Below, in pieces: positions 23,469 to 31,849 of a stretch of 64,000 bases of DNA. Position 1 is the first letter of the stretch. Each line of letters starts with the position of its first letter. Made by a program: the position numbers and the translations under genes. The DNA is from a virus. Location: IMG/VR virus record IMGVR_UViG_3300037459_000160, positions 1 through 64,000 of that record. One strand, given 5' to 3'. Below the pieces are notes generated by a model. The model saw only the letters and a program-made list of their open reading frames with translations. It was not told where the DNA came from and made no database searches.

Positions 23469-23545
23469 CATTGACAAGGGCAGTGTATGCCCTTAAGCTT
23501 TTGATTGACTTTGACCTTTGACATTTGACCTTTAGGAGTAGGAAA

Positions 23546-23860
23546 ATGAGTAGTATAGGAATTCCCGAGTTTCCGAAATCGCCAGCCGAACGGCCGGGTT
23601 GGCAAACAACAGAATTTTGGCTTTCTCTTGTGGCAATCATTGTCGCATATCTGATTTCATCGGGTATTGCCCCCGTGGGCTCCGTGTGGGCTCAAGCATT
23701 GGCGACAGTGGCAACGATTCTCGCGGCCATCGGTTACCAAGCCTCGCGGGCGAGGGTTAAGAGTGCCCAAATTCAAGCCGCAGCGGCCCGTACGGTTGCC
23801 GTGCTGAATCGAACCGATATTCCTACTCCAATATACACCAACCCCGTGAGCCCGCTGTAA
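23546..23860 (+). CDS. holin-like membrane protein
   Basis: 104 residues from ATG 23546 after TAGGAGTAGG. A soluble start ending in GWQTTEFWL leads into two membrane segments (about 25-43 and 48-66) and a basic, Ala-rich tail. This start and topology match small phage proteins commonly annotated as holins. It lies directly upstream of a subtilase, not a peptidoglycan hydrolase. Confidence 0.6.
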   Translation: MSSIGIPEFPKSPAERPGWQTTEFWLSLVAIIVAYLISSGIAPVGSVWAQALATVATILAAIGYQASRARVKSAQIQAAAARTVAVLNRTDIPTPIYTNPVSPL

Positions 23861-23862
23861 CG

Positions 23863-23895
23863 CACGCCCGTGAGCCCGCACGTACGCACATACGA
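23863..23895 (+). repeat. CGCACGCCCG-type micro-repeat
   Basis: CGCACGCCCGTGAGCCCGCA followed by CGTACGCACATACG in the gap between the holin-like gene and the subtilase. It shares words with the tract at 14671-14747. Confidence 0.4.
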
Positions 23896-23907
23896 GGTTA
23901 AGTTAAA

Positions 23908-24936
23908 ATGGATTTCCAACTTCCGCCTTTTATCGTTCACCGAAGATTAACAGCCCAAGCGATCGGCGAGGAGTTGCCTTATTCAATCGTTGATTACGGT
24001 CTTGACCAAATTTGGGATGAGACCGGAGCGGGTGAAGGGGTGCGGGTTGGGATTGCGGATACCGGATATCCAGAATTTCACGCGACGAAAGGCGACTTGG
24101 TGGGCGTGGGTGTTGACGCGAAAGATTTTACACGCTCACGGAGTGGGCCCCTAGATATTTCGGGTCACTCAACCCACGTATCGGGGATCATTGCGGCCCA
24201 ATTCCAAAACGGCCGAGGCATTGCGGGAGCGGCTCACAAATGCAAAATGTATTGGGCAAAGGTTCTTGGTGATAACGGTAGCGGTTCCGATCAAGGCGTT
24301 TCAAACGGTATAATTTGGCTTGTTGATCAAGGTTGCCATCTTATCAACTGTTCGCTCGGTTCGTCGTTTCCGAGTGAGAAAATCCGCGAAGCGTGTCAAT
24401 ATGCCAAATCAAAGGGCTCAATTGTTTTTGCAGCGGCGGGAAATAGCGGGGGCGGGCGAGATACGGTTGGATACCCTGCCCATTTCGATGAGCTTACGGA
24501 GGCGGTTGGGGCAATTGACGTTGACCAACTGCTCGCCGTTTTTTCTTCAACCGGTCTTTCAGTTGATGTGGTTGGGCCCGGTGTTCGTATCCCCTCTACG
24601 TACCTTGAGGATTATGCCGAGCTTTCGGGTACTTCAATGGCCACCCCTTGGATTACCGGTGTGTGTGCGAATCGGCTTTCCAATGAATTAAGGAATGGGG
24701 GGATTGTAACCAAAACCCTCGGCGACCTAACGGCCCTTTTGAAATTGACGATTAATGATTTGGGTAAGGCTGGCCGTGATCCTGAGTACGGTATGGGCGT
24801 GCCCAATGTACGCGAATTCGTGCGGGCCGGCCTCAATGGACATGATACCCCGGATGGGGAATGTGATGCGAGTTTTGTGGCTAACGTACACGGGCGAGAG
24901 GGGCGGTTTGTTTTCGTTCCCGATTCGGCCGCGTAG
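23908..24936 (+). CDS. subtilisin-like serine protease (S8)
   Basis: 342 residues. The complete catalytic set is present: Asp51 (IADTGYP), His87 (SGHSTHVSGI), oxyanion Asn179 (AAAGNSGGG) and Ser243 (LSGTSMATP). There is no obvious signal peptide; about 25 residues before the domain could be a short propeptide. Subtilases are rare in phages. Position next to a holin-like gene suggests a role in lysis or envelope degradation, or it could act in virion entry or maturation. The role is inference. Confidence 0.85.
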   Translation: MDFQLPPFIVHRRLTAQAIGEELPYSIVDYGLDQIWDETGAGEGVRVGIADTGYPEFHATKGDLVGVGVDAKDFTRSRSGPLDISGHSTHVSGIIAAQFQNGRGIAGAAHKCKMYWAKVLGDNGSGSDQGVSNGIIWLVDQGCHLINCSLGSSFPSEKIREACQYAKSKGSIVFAAAGNSGGGRDTVGYPAHFDELTEAVGAIDVDQLLAVFSSTGLSVDVVGPGVRIPSTYLEDYAELSGTSMATPWITGVCANRLSNELRNGGIVTKTLGDLTALLKLTINDLGKAGRDPEYGMGVPNVREFVRAGLNGHDTPDGECDASFVANVHGREGRFVFVPDSAA

Positions 24937-24959
24937 AAGTAGAAGTAACGGAAAAGAAA

Positions 24960-26816
24960 ATGAAAAACCTATTTGCGGTTTTGCTTGCGGTTATGGTGTC
25001 GCAAGCTAACGCACAAGAAAAAATGCCAAAACCGTTACCGTTTGGCAAGCTGATTTCGATGCCAGACGATGCGGTGAGGTTTGCGATTGCAGACCTACAA
25101 ACACCCGTTGAGCGAGGCGGGGTTCCTGAATTGTATCGTACATCGACGCGATGGATTTGGGTTCGTGACGGTGACCACGAAACGATAAGGTTCTTAGCTC
25201 AAGCGGTAAATCTTGCACTTAGGCATTCATCACTTCCGCAACGCCCCCCCGTTGTGGGAGGTGGGTATTTGATGCGGATCGAAGGTCGTAACCTTTGTCC
25301 AAATTCAAAAGATTTGGAGCGATTTCTTAATGTTTGGGAACGGGGGCTTGGATTTAATTTCGATTATCCCGAGCCTTATTTTCATCAGTTTTACGATAAG
25401 GCTGAGGATGATGCGTTTATCGTCATTTCAGAAATCGCACAACTCAAGAGTGGTAAAAAAATCGTTGCAAGAATTCCAAGAGGTAGAACGATTCAGTTTC
25501 TCGGGCAGACGAGTGGAGATTGGATGTTCGTCGAATTCGAGGGAGAGAGCGGATGGATTCTCATATCAGCCATTCAAAAGGTCGAGAGCATTCAAGTTGT
25601 AAAATTTGCCGAACACATTGACCCCGCAATTGAGACGCTTAGGGAATTAACGGGCTCAACGGTACCGATAGTTGAGGCACGTTTTTTTATCGAAGTTGCT
25701 TTGTCAAGCGTTGATGGGGGGCAATACTACAATTTTCGAGGTATCGAGAAAAGTAGCGTTTGGAAAGGTGAAGTAGTGGTCAGTGCGTTGGACAAGTTTA
25801 TTGCTCGTGCGGGTGCCGACTTTGATTTACTTGAGAGTAAGGCGAATCGACTTGCTCAAATCAGTGATCAAACTGGAAAGTGGCGGCGTGTTAACGTATT
25901 GCATGGGGATTTACGCCGTCCAAATGACGGACCCCCTTATGTGTGGATCACATTTGACCAACGAGACAAACGGCGACGTGGCACGGAACACCCATTGCGT
26001 TCTTTGATATCTCTCAAATACGATGCGGTTGAAGTGATGATTCTCACAAGGCACGGGTGGGAGTGTGGACTTTTCAACGGTAACAACGTTGAAAAGGGAC
26101 AAGAGATTACAATTCACGAGCGTGCGGACGCTGCCCCCGATGACGTAACAAAAGATCACACGGTACCGGCACCGTATACGGCACGGCTCCAATCGTGTAT
26201 CTCGTGCGTTAGGTGTCATGGGCCGGATAGAGGCTTTAAGCCGTTACGCAATGAGCTTTTGGATTATCTCAAAAATCCAAGGGCCGCAAATATCGTACTT
26301 GACGTGGCCAGTGGTCGGGATTTGCACGAGACTCTTGATTTGATCGCAGGTTTGTATAGTTGGAATCCTGATATTGGGGAAAACAAAATTGCACCCCCCG
26401 ATAATCCTCTTGAAGTATCTCGCCGCTCATTAGGTCGGGAAGTTTTCCTAGCTACGGGGGGCCTTGATACTGAGGTTGCTTTCAAAGGAATTTCCGATTT
26501 ATACGGGGAACGCAAATTTACGCGGGTTACCCCTACAATGGTTTGTGCCGAGATTGGCGAACGCGTGGCACCCGAACAAGCGGCCGCAAGGCTTATTGAA
26601 TTGCTTGGCGAAAAGATAGGTTTTGAATCGCCAATCGTGAATCGTTTGCAACTTGGTCGCGATGTACTTCGTAGCGATCTTGATGCGGAACTTCCCGCTA
26701 TATTTTTTCGGGCTAAGGTGAAGAGAGCGGAAAAAGTACCTCAGAAAAAAGGAAATGACGATGGGCAAGAAAACGTTGATGGTAACGTTGATGCTATTGA
26801 TGCTCGTAACAACTGA
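24960..26816 (+). CDS. secreted protein with SH3-like and c-type haem motif
   Basis: 618 residues. Residues 1-19 form a signal peptide (FAVLLAVMVSQANA). Around residues 155-205 an SH3-like pattern appears (IPRGRTIQFLGQTSGDWMFVEFEGESGWI). A haem-attachment motif C416-VR-C419-H420 follows CISC. The C-terminal tail is polar. Export and covalent haem attachment in the periplasm are expected. This style of large secreted CxxCH protein is typical of Planctomycetota. Codon use differs from the flanking phage genes, suggesting acquisition from a host. Confidence 0.65.
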   Translation: MKNLFAVLLAVMVSQANAQEKMPKPLPFGKLISMPDDAVRFAIADLQTPVERGGVPELYRTSTRWIWVRDGDHETIRFLAQAVNLALRHSSLPQRPPVVGGGYLMRIEGRNLCPNSKDLERFLNVWERGLGFNFDYPEPYFHQFYDKAEDDAFIVISEIAQLKSGKKIVARIPRGRTIQFLGQTSGDWMFVEFEGESGWILISAIQKVESIQVVKFAEHIDPAIETLRELTGSTVPIVEARFFIEVALSSVDGGQYYNFRGIEKSSVWKGEVVVSALDKFIARAGADFDLLESKANRLAQISDQTGKWRRVNVLHGDLRRPNDGPPYVWITFDQRDKRRRGTEHPLRSLISLKYDAVEVMILTRHGWECGLFNGNNVEKGQEITIHERADAAPDDVTKDHTVPAPYTARLQSCISCVRCHGPDRGFKPLRNELLDYLKNPRAANIVLDVASGRDLHETLDLIAGLYSWNPDIGENKIAPPDNPLEVSRRSLGREVFLATGGLDTEVAFKGISDLYGERKFTRVTPTMVCAEIGERVAPEQAAARLIELLGEKIGFESPIVNRLQLGRDVLRSDLDAELPAIFFRAKVKRAEKVPQKKGNDDGQENVDGNVDAIDARNN

Positions 26817-27798
26817 TGCGTTTGCGAGCGGTTGGTGGTGGTCAAGAGCACCGAACGGGTTATACTGGAAGCGAACAAGTAGCGGTACGAGTACCAACGG
26901 GTGGTACTATTTGCGTTATCGTTCGTGCTCCCATCGGCGTTGTTCGTGTTCGTACTCATATCGGCAGATTATGAGAATTCCGTATGGCACGTATGGTACG
27001 TACGGAATGTCGTACGGCTCAAGCTACTCAAACGAAAGATGGCGTGAGCAAATGTTGGGCATTGCTTCTCAACAACTCAGAGCGAATCAACAAGCCGAGT
27101 CAAGAGTTGCTCAAAGTTTGGCGTTTCAACAGGAATGGCAAAAGATTTTCGGGGATAAGCCAATTCCGTTATCAGTGGGCTATCAATTCGGGGCCTACGG
27201 GAATAACGTGAACAATACGGGAACAACGTTTTTTGCAAATCAACAATTTGGGGCAAGGCAATATACGTCATCGAAACCCCTTGACGAGGCTCTCGTACTT
27301 CAACAGCTATATCGACTTGCGGAGTCAATCACCAAGACGAGTGCAAAGACCACTGAGGACTTCAAACAACTATCATCGCAGGTATTTGAGGAAAGACACC
27401 GTTTACAAGAAATTGAAGCGAAAGCGATTGCCTCGGTGAGAGTTTTGAAAGCGGCGGAATCAACGTATCGGGCGAGTTTACAAAAGGTGACGATTGAAAA
27501 GACGGCAAAGCTTGATCTTAATGCCGCCGTTGTGAGTATCTTCAAAACGTTTTGTATTAAGTGCCACACGCCGGGCAGCACAAGCAAGGGGTCAAAATAC
27601 CCGCTTGATACGCGGCTTGATGCTATTGGGGAATTTACATCTATAGAGCGATGGAAAATCGTTGCCTTAACCTCAACGGCTAAAATGCCGGAAGATGATC
27701 CTCTTAAACCAGTCGATGTCGGAATTTTATTTGAGTGGGCAGAGCAAGGCGACATTAAGCCCACTATTCAACCCGCCGTTCAACCTATTCAACCTTAG
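26761..27798 (+). CDS. secreted c-type cytochrome-like protein
   Basis: 345 residues from ATG 26761, seven bases after AAAGGA; ATG 26755 is too close to it. Signal peptide at 1-22 (LMLLMLVTTDAFA). Residues 23-75 are Ser/Tyr/Arg-rich with Cys. A long helical middle precedes C265-IK-C268-H269 and a possible distal ligand Met309 (AKMPEDDP), the layout of a planctomycete-type single-haem domain. It overlaps the previous gene, so both were probably acquired together. Confidence 0.65.
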   Translation: MGKKTLMVTLMLLMLVTTDAFASGWWWSRAPNGLYWKRTSSGTSTNGWYYLRYRSCSHRRCSCSYSYRQIMRIPYGTYGTYGMSYGSSYSNERWREQMLGIASQQLRANQQAESRVAQSLAFQQEWQKIFGDKPIPLSVGYQFGAYGNNVNNTGTTFFANQQFGARQYTSSKPLDEALVLQQLYRLAESITKTSAKTTEDFKQLSSQVFEERHRLQEIEAKAIASVRVLKAAESTYRASLQKVTIEKTAKLDLNAAVVSIFKTFCIKCHTPGSTSKGSKYPLDTRLDAIGEFTSIERWKIVALTSTAKMPEDDPLKPVDVGILFEWAEQGDIKPTIQPAVQPIQP

Positions 27799-27836
27799 GA
27801 CTTGTTTGTTTTTTACTCAATTCGGAGGCATGTTCA

Positions 27837-28118
27837 ATGAAATGGTTTATCCTTGTTCTTGTTGTGTTTGCGATGTTTTGTGTGATGCCCGAACCGGCCG
27901 ACGCGGGCCAATGCCGAGTTCTCGGGGTGAGTCGTGGGGTCGGTATTCTTGGCCGCATTTCTCATAATCAGGCAGCCCGGCAGCAAGCGGCCATTAACGC
28001 GGCGATCCGGCAACAAATTCGACAGCAACAGCTTAACGCGTTGTTAGGGTTTGGAGGCCAGCCCGTTTTCTTGTCGCCCCCACCTTTTTTCCAGTTTGGT
28101 CTTAGCGGCCGATTGTGA
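27837..28118 (+). CDS. small secreted Gln-rich protein
   Basis: 93 residues from ATG 27837 after CGGAGG. Signal peptide at about 1-23 (VVFAMFCVMPEPADA), then an Ala/Gln-rich helix (AARQQAAINAAIRQQIRQQQ) and a Pro/Phe-rich end. Probably envelope-located. Third exported protein in a row. Confidence 0.65.
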   Translation: MKWFILVLVVFAMFCVMPEPADAGQCRVLGVSRGVGILGRISHNQAARQQAAINAAIRQQIRQQQLNALLGFGGQPVFLSPPPFFQFGLSGRL

Positions 28119-28130
28119 CGGTAGGGAATT

Positions 28131-28147
28131 GCCCCCGGTTCGGGGGC
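28131..28147 (+). terminator. hairpin terminator, moderate
   Basis: GCCCCCG (28131-28137) pairs with CGGGGGC (28141-28147) around GTT. The downstream sequence is TA-rich rather than a pure T-run. It closes the secreted-protein group. Confidence 0.6.
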
Positions 28148-28196
28148 GTTAAAATTTAACCCTGAAAATTTTAACCCATTCGAGAGGATTAAAATA

Positions 28197-28457
28197 ATGG
28201 GCGAAAAATTTGAAGTGGAGGTAATGAGACGCGGGCAGCGGTTGAGATTCCGCAAGCGGCGAGAACGACGAAATGCCCGACAACAACTTACCGAAATTGC
28301 CTTTGATGTTTATGAGGAGGGTGATGACGATGAGGAGTTGAGGGATAAAATCATTGAGAAACTTGAGGAACGCGGTTCGGGTGATTGGCTCGGAATTATG
28401 CTCAAGCTCTTGGAAGTGATTTTGCCCCTCTTACTTCGGCTCATGGTCGGAACCTAA
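28197..28457 (+). CDS. hypothetical protein with hydrophobic C-terminus
   Basis: 86 residues from ATG 28197 after CGAGAGG. A strongly basic Arg-rich segment (residues 10-30) is followed by an acidic helix and a C-terminal hydrophobic helix (IMLKLLEVILPLLLRLMV). Such a layout suits membrane association. Confidence 0.6.
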   Translation: MGEKFEVEVMRRGQRLRFRKRRERRNARQQLTEIAFDVYEEGDDDEELRDKIIEKLEERGSGDWLGIMLKLLEVILPLLLRLMVGT

Positions 28458-28481
28458 CGATACAGAGGTTTCCCGCCTCGC

Positions 28482-28519
28482 GGCCCGTACGCGGTCTCGC
28501 CCCCGTGTGCGGGCCCCTT
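28482..28519 (+). terminator. hairpin terminator
   Basis: GGCCCG (28482-28487) pairs with CGGGCC (28510-28515), followed by CCTTTT. The loop is long (22 bases), so strength is uncertain. Confidence 0.5.
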
Positions 28520-28522
28520 TTA

Positions 28523-28538
28523 TTGCAACCGGGTTCAC
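28523..28538. promoter_or_regulatory. operator-like near-palindrome
   Basis: TTGCAACCGGGTTCAC, followed by TCAAAAATAATTCC. It lies 33 bases upstream of the promoter at 28572, the same distance as the motif-promoter pair at 14749 and 14798. Confidence 0.55.
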
Positions 28539-28571
28539 TCAAAAATAATTCCCTTTTTGGAAGGATTACTA

Positions 28572-28599
28572 TTGACAACGTTTCTGGTTGCGATACGAT
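28572..28599 (+). promoter_or_regulatory. sigma70-like promoter, family P-ATG
   Basis: TTGACA (28572-28577), 16-bp spacer with GTTTCTGGTTGCG, TACGAT (28594-28599), then AGGGCATG. Clearly the same family as 14798 and 16389. The ATG at the start point opens only a three-codon frame here. Confidence 0.65.
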
Positions 28600-28652
28600 A
28601 GGGCATGTACTGAGATTTTTAATTGTTAATCCCTAACTTTTGGAGTAACGCG

Positions 28653-29786
28653 ATGAATACCGAACATGCGGAAATCTTTGCGGCATCGGTGAAGCAAGCT
28701 AAAGAGCTTTTTCTGGATGCGATTGCACGCGGGATACGGGCCGAAGTTAAGGACGAAATTCCCAAATTGTTAGCGGGAATTGAGGCTTTTCAAGATCAAG
28801 ATTGGAAGGCCGAGGCAGAGAGATTCGTAGATAACAATGGCGGGTTGGATGACGTTATCTACGATGATGTTCGCCAATGGGTAACAGAAATGATTGAGGA
28901 TTTCATTTCTAAGACCTTGAGCGAATCCCTGTCAAAAAATAAAAAATTCCCGTCAAAGAATATTGAAGACAAAAAACGGCGAAAGGGCGAACCTGCCCCG
29001 GTTGCGGGAGCAACGGGAACCCCGATACGATGGGATGATTTGTGGATTACTCCACTCGGGCCGGGGGGCATCTCTGGAAAAATCTGGAATGTTCAATCTG
29101 TTGGGATTCTCGACGGTTTCACTGTGAAACTGAGAGACGATTCGCGTTTACCTAAGTTTGCGTGCCATTGCCCGGAATTTGGGGGACTAGGTTATTGTGA
29201 GCACACAAATGCCGTAAGAGGGTTGTTTGAGACAAATAAGATTGTAGTTGCTCCCTTTGATGCCCCGACTACGGTTGATGCGGCCGAGTGTGCGGCAGCC
29301 TCGGGCGAGATGGGCGAGGCAGCAAGGGCAGCCGTACCCAATGAGCGACCGGGCCCAACCGTTGAACAGGCCGCCCAAGTCTTTGAGCCATTTCAGATAC
29401 CCGAGCTAAAAACCGGCCCCAAGGCCGAGGCAGCCGTACCGCCCGCGTGCGAGGCAGGGCGAGCCCGCACGCCCGCACGAATACGCGAGCAAGCCCAAGC
29501 CCTCACGACGAATCACAAACGCCGTATTCAATGGGGCGAGCTAACCATTGAGCGAAACGGAAAGGCGTACGTTGTTACCGAAACGGGAAAAGGCCGAGGG
29601 ATGAGTAAGGATGAGGAATTTGATTTTGGTGTTATGGTCTTGGAGAAAGGCCCGGTTTGTGATTGCCAAGAGTTTAGATTTCAAGGCCAATGCCGACACG
29701 CAAAGGCTGTTGGTCAAATGCTTGAGGCGGCCAACGATGAGGGATTTGTTGGGCAAATTGGGTTTGACAAGCCGCCCGAAAGTTGA
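28653..29786 (+). CDS. double SWIM-like zinc-finger protein
   Basis: 377 residues from ATG 28653 after TTTTGGAG. Two CxCx(n)CxH fingers are visible: C171-x-C173...C182-x-H184 and C336-x-C338...C347-x-H349. Each is preceded by a beta-rich stretch (RWDDLWI and IQWGELTI). The region between is Ala/Glu/Pro-rich and reads through a GC-rich repeat. SWIM fingers bind DNA or proteins in transposases, SWI2/SNF2 proteins and MuDR; here they stand without a catalytic domain. A DNA-binding adaptor is the simplest guess. Confidence 0.7.
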   Translation: MNTEHAEIFAASVKQAKELFLDAIARGIRAEVKDEIPKLLAGIEAFQDQDWKAEAERFVDNNGGLDDVIYDDVRQWVTEMIEDFISKTLSESLSKNKKFPSKNIEDKKRRKGEPAPVAGATGTPIRWDDLWITPLGPGGISGKIWNVQSVGILDGFTVKLRDDSRLPKFACHCPEFGGLGYCEHTNAVRGLFETNKIVVAPFDAPTTVDAAECAAASGEMGEAARAAVPNERPGPTVEQAAQVFEPFQIPELKTGPKAEAAVPPACEAGRARTPARIREQAQALTTNHKRRIQWGELTIERNGKAYVVTETGKGRGMSKDEEFDFGVMVLEKGPVCDCQEFRFQGQCRHAKAVGQMLEAANDEGFVGQIGFDKPPES

Positions 29787-29803
29787 TAGGGTTCACGGCT
29801 CGC

Positions 29804-29853
29804 GGTGGGAGGGGTTGCGTCCGAGGCGTTACGCCCGGCAGCCCCGGCCCACC
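29804..29853 (+). promoter_or_regulatory. structured leader RNA, copy 2
   Basis: GGTGGG plus GGGGTTGC (29804-29818) pair with GCAGCCCC plus CCCACC (29838-29853). An inner hairpin GGCG-TTA-CGCC sits at 29825-29835. The outer sequence AGGGGTTGCGTC and CCCGGCCCAC are shared with 7618-7725, which precedes an unrelated gene. Confidence 0.5.
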
Positions 29854-29885
29854 AATTTTAACCCCTTAACCTCTTGGGTAACACG

Positions 29886-30455
29886 ATGTACGCCCTACCC
29901 GAAAAAACGTTGATCATTTTCGACACTGAGGTAACCGAGCTTGCCCTTTCTGACGCGGCCGGCACCTTTCCCGAGCTAATCGAAATCGCGGGCGTTAAGA
30001 TCGGCCCCGAGTGCGAAAATCTCGGCGAGTTTACGACTCTCGTACAGCCCCAAAATCTTGAGAGCGTAACCGAGTTTACGACCAAGATTACAGGCATCAC
30101 CCCGGCGATGCTTGAGGATGCCCCCGTGTGGGCCGACACTTGGCGTAAGTGGGCCGAGTTTACCGGGTTCAATTCTACCCGCCTAGCGGCTTGGGGAGCG
30201 GCCAGCGATCAACCTTGGCTCCGTATGGCGTATTTCCGGGCTCGGCTCGGATACCCTCACCTTGACCCGGTAATTGATGTACGTTCGATTGCGTATGGGC
30301 TCTCGGCGGTGTACGGGTTCAAAGTGCCCCGTTGGAGTTTGGCCGAGGCGTGCAAGCGTTTTGAGATTCAACAGACAACGAAACATAGAGCTTTGGCCGA
30401 TTCGCGGGCAACCGTTGAAGTGCTCAAAGCTCTTTTGCGTTTGGAGGATGCGTAA
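29886..30455 (+). CDS. DnaQ-like DEDDh 3'-5' exonuclease
   Basis: 189 residues from ATG 29886. The DEDDh residues are visible: D13 and E15 (IIFDTEVTE), D108 (WGAASDQPWL), H167 and D172 (TKHRALADSRAT). The length and order match the RNase H-fold exonuclease family of DnaQ and RNase T. It would degrade DNA or RNA 3' ends using two metal ions. No polymerase is nearby, so it acts alone or in nucleotide salvage, repair or RNA decay. Confidence 0.85.
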   Translation: MYALPEKTLIIFDTEVTELALSDAAGTFPELIEIAGVKIGPECENLGEFTTLVQPQNLESVTEFTTKITGITPAMLEDAPVWADTWRKWAEFTGFNSTRLAAWGAASDQPWLRMAYFRARLGYPHLDPVIDVRSIAYGLSAVYGFKVPRWSLAEACKRFEIQQTTKHRALADSRATVEVLKALLRLEDA

Positions 30456-30480
30456 ACCCTATTTTACGAGGTACCCCCCG

Positions 30481-31101
30481 ATGGAATTTTGTGTACCTCC
30501 CGATTTTAATTCGTGGCCCAATGGAAAGCGTTTAGAGTGGCATAGAAAACGGATTGAGCGGGAAGCCGTGGCGTACGATTACTTGGAGAAAATCAAGATA
30601 ATTTCAACGAAAACCTTTGAGGAATTACAAAACCAGTTGAACGGCGTACGATCGGAACGGCGGGCAGTTGAGGCGACGTTGGCGGTTGTGGAAGCCCCGG
30701 CGTTTATTGAGTTGCAGGCGAGACTTGATGCGGGTATTAACGCGGCCAATGTTTTGATTCGGCTTCGCAAAGCCTATATCACAACTCAATTTCGCCGTAA
30801 TTCAGTTTGCGACAAGGCCGGCGAGGCGGATTACCTCAAGAGGCTCGGCGGGAAGATTGACCACGATATTAACGCGGCCGAGCAGATTGAGGGCGAAATT
30901 ATTACGTATTGCGAAAGGCATGGGATTGACCCGTTGCCATTTTTCCGCGTTGATGAGGAATTAGGCAACCATCGAATCCCCGAGGAAGGGCCGAGGAATG
31001 ACCGAGTTAAAAAACCTCAAAAATGTAATTCGGTATCCGATTGGATACGGCGAGGCTTGCGACAGGTTGACAATTCTACAAATCAAAGCAATGCGGATTG
31101 A
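30481..31101 (+). CDS. hypothetical coiled-coil protein
   Basis: 206 residues. ATG 30481 is preferred because ACGAGGT lies 8 bases upstream; ATG 30448 would overlap the exonuclease stop and has its GGAGG too close. Residues 20-130 are a long charged helical region with coiled-coil character. The last 35 residues overlap the next gene in another frame. Confidence 0.65.
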   Translation: MEFCVPPDFNSWPNGKRLEWHRKRIEREAVAYDYLEKIKIISTKTFEELQNQLNGVRSERRAVEATLAVVEAPAFIELQARLDAGINAANVLIRLRKAYITTQFRRNSVCDKAGEADYLKRLGGKIDHDINAAEQIEGEIITYCERHGIDPLPFFRVDEELGNHRIPEEGPRNDRVKKPQKCNSVSDWIRRGLRQVDNSTNQSNAD

Positions 31102-31492
31102 AAACGAATCCGACGCATTTGTTGCCCGGCGAGAAATGGATTTACTCGGGTGTGAAGTTTCCAAGATTCTCGTTACGGCCAAAGTCGAACCCGAGTTTCA
31201 AAAGTTAACCGAACAACTGCTTGAGGTAAATGAGCGGCTTTGGGATGTTGAGGATGAGTTGCGGGCGATCGAAGCCGAGACAATTGGTCAAGGCACTAAC
31301 CGGCTTGATTGGTTGGACGATGGGCTTGAGTTTGATGATTTGCCGGATACGGATGACCGGGATAAGTTGAGGCAATTTATTAGGCTGGCCCGTTCGGTTT
31401 ACGAGTTGAATGATAGGCGGGCCCGGCTTAAAATGCAGATTGATAAGTTGCTTGGCTCGGATATGCAAGAGGTAAAAAGTTATGTCAATTGA
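30998..31492 (+). CDS. DUF6165-like protein
   Basis: 164 residues. GEACDRLTILQIKAMRI near the start, NERLWDVEDELRAIE in the middle and FIRLARSVYELNDRRARLK at the end match the pattern I know for the DUF6165 family. Bacterial members often lie among polysaccharide genes; their activity is unknown. An insertion of acidic residues separates the second and third blocks. It overlaps both neighbours. Confidence 0.65.
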   Translation: MTELKNLKNVIRYPIGYGEACDRLTILQIKAMRIENESDAFVARREMDLLGCEVSKILVTAKVEPEFQKLTEQLLEVNERLWDVEDELRAIEAETIGQGTNRLDWLDDGLEFDDLPDTDDRDKLRQFIRLARSVYELNDRRARLKMQIDKLLGSDMQEVKSYVN

Positions 31493-31844
31493 CCACGTAG
31501 AAAGGGCCGAACGTTTCGATTGGTTCCGAAAGAATAAGCCCGGTCGAGGCGATGTTTTACGTCCAATCTCGGGTGGCTCGGTTCCCGTATTCGTTGACGT
31601 TAAGGATTCCGAACGGCGGGTTTTGTTTTGCAAGTGCCACATTGATGAGGAATGTAAGGGTTGGTTTTTGTGCGACGATCCAAAAGCCCTTACGGTGCTA
31701 ATCATTGAGGATGAGCACGGCGGATTGATTGAAGCGAACGGCGGCAGTGATGCCGGAATTAGGGTTTCGGCTTTGCGAATCATTCGACAAAACAGGAAAG
31801 GTACGGCGTTAATTGCGGAACCTTATCATCTTGGAACGGAGTAA
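31482..31844 (+). CDS. hypothetical protein
   Basis: 120 residues, ATG 31482. Beta-rich middle with Cys/His (LFCKCHIDEECKG). No family is recognised. Confidence 0.65.
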   Translation: MSIDHVERAERFDWFRKNKPGRGDVLRPISGGSVPVFVDVKDSERRVLFCKCHIDEECKGWFLCDDPKALTVLIIEDEHGGLIEANGGSDAGIRVSALRIIRQNRKGTALIAEPYHLGTE

Positions 31845-31849
31845 CGGAA

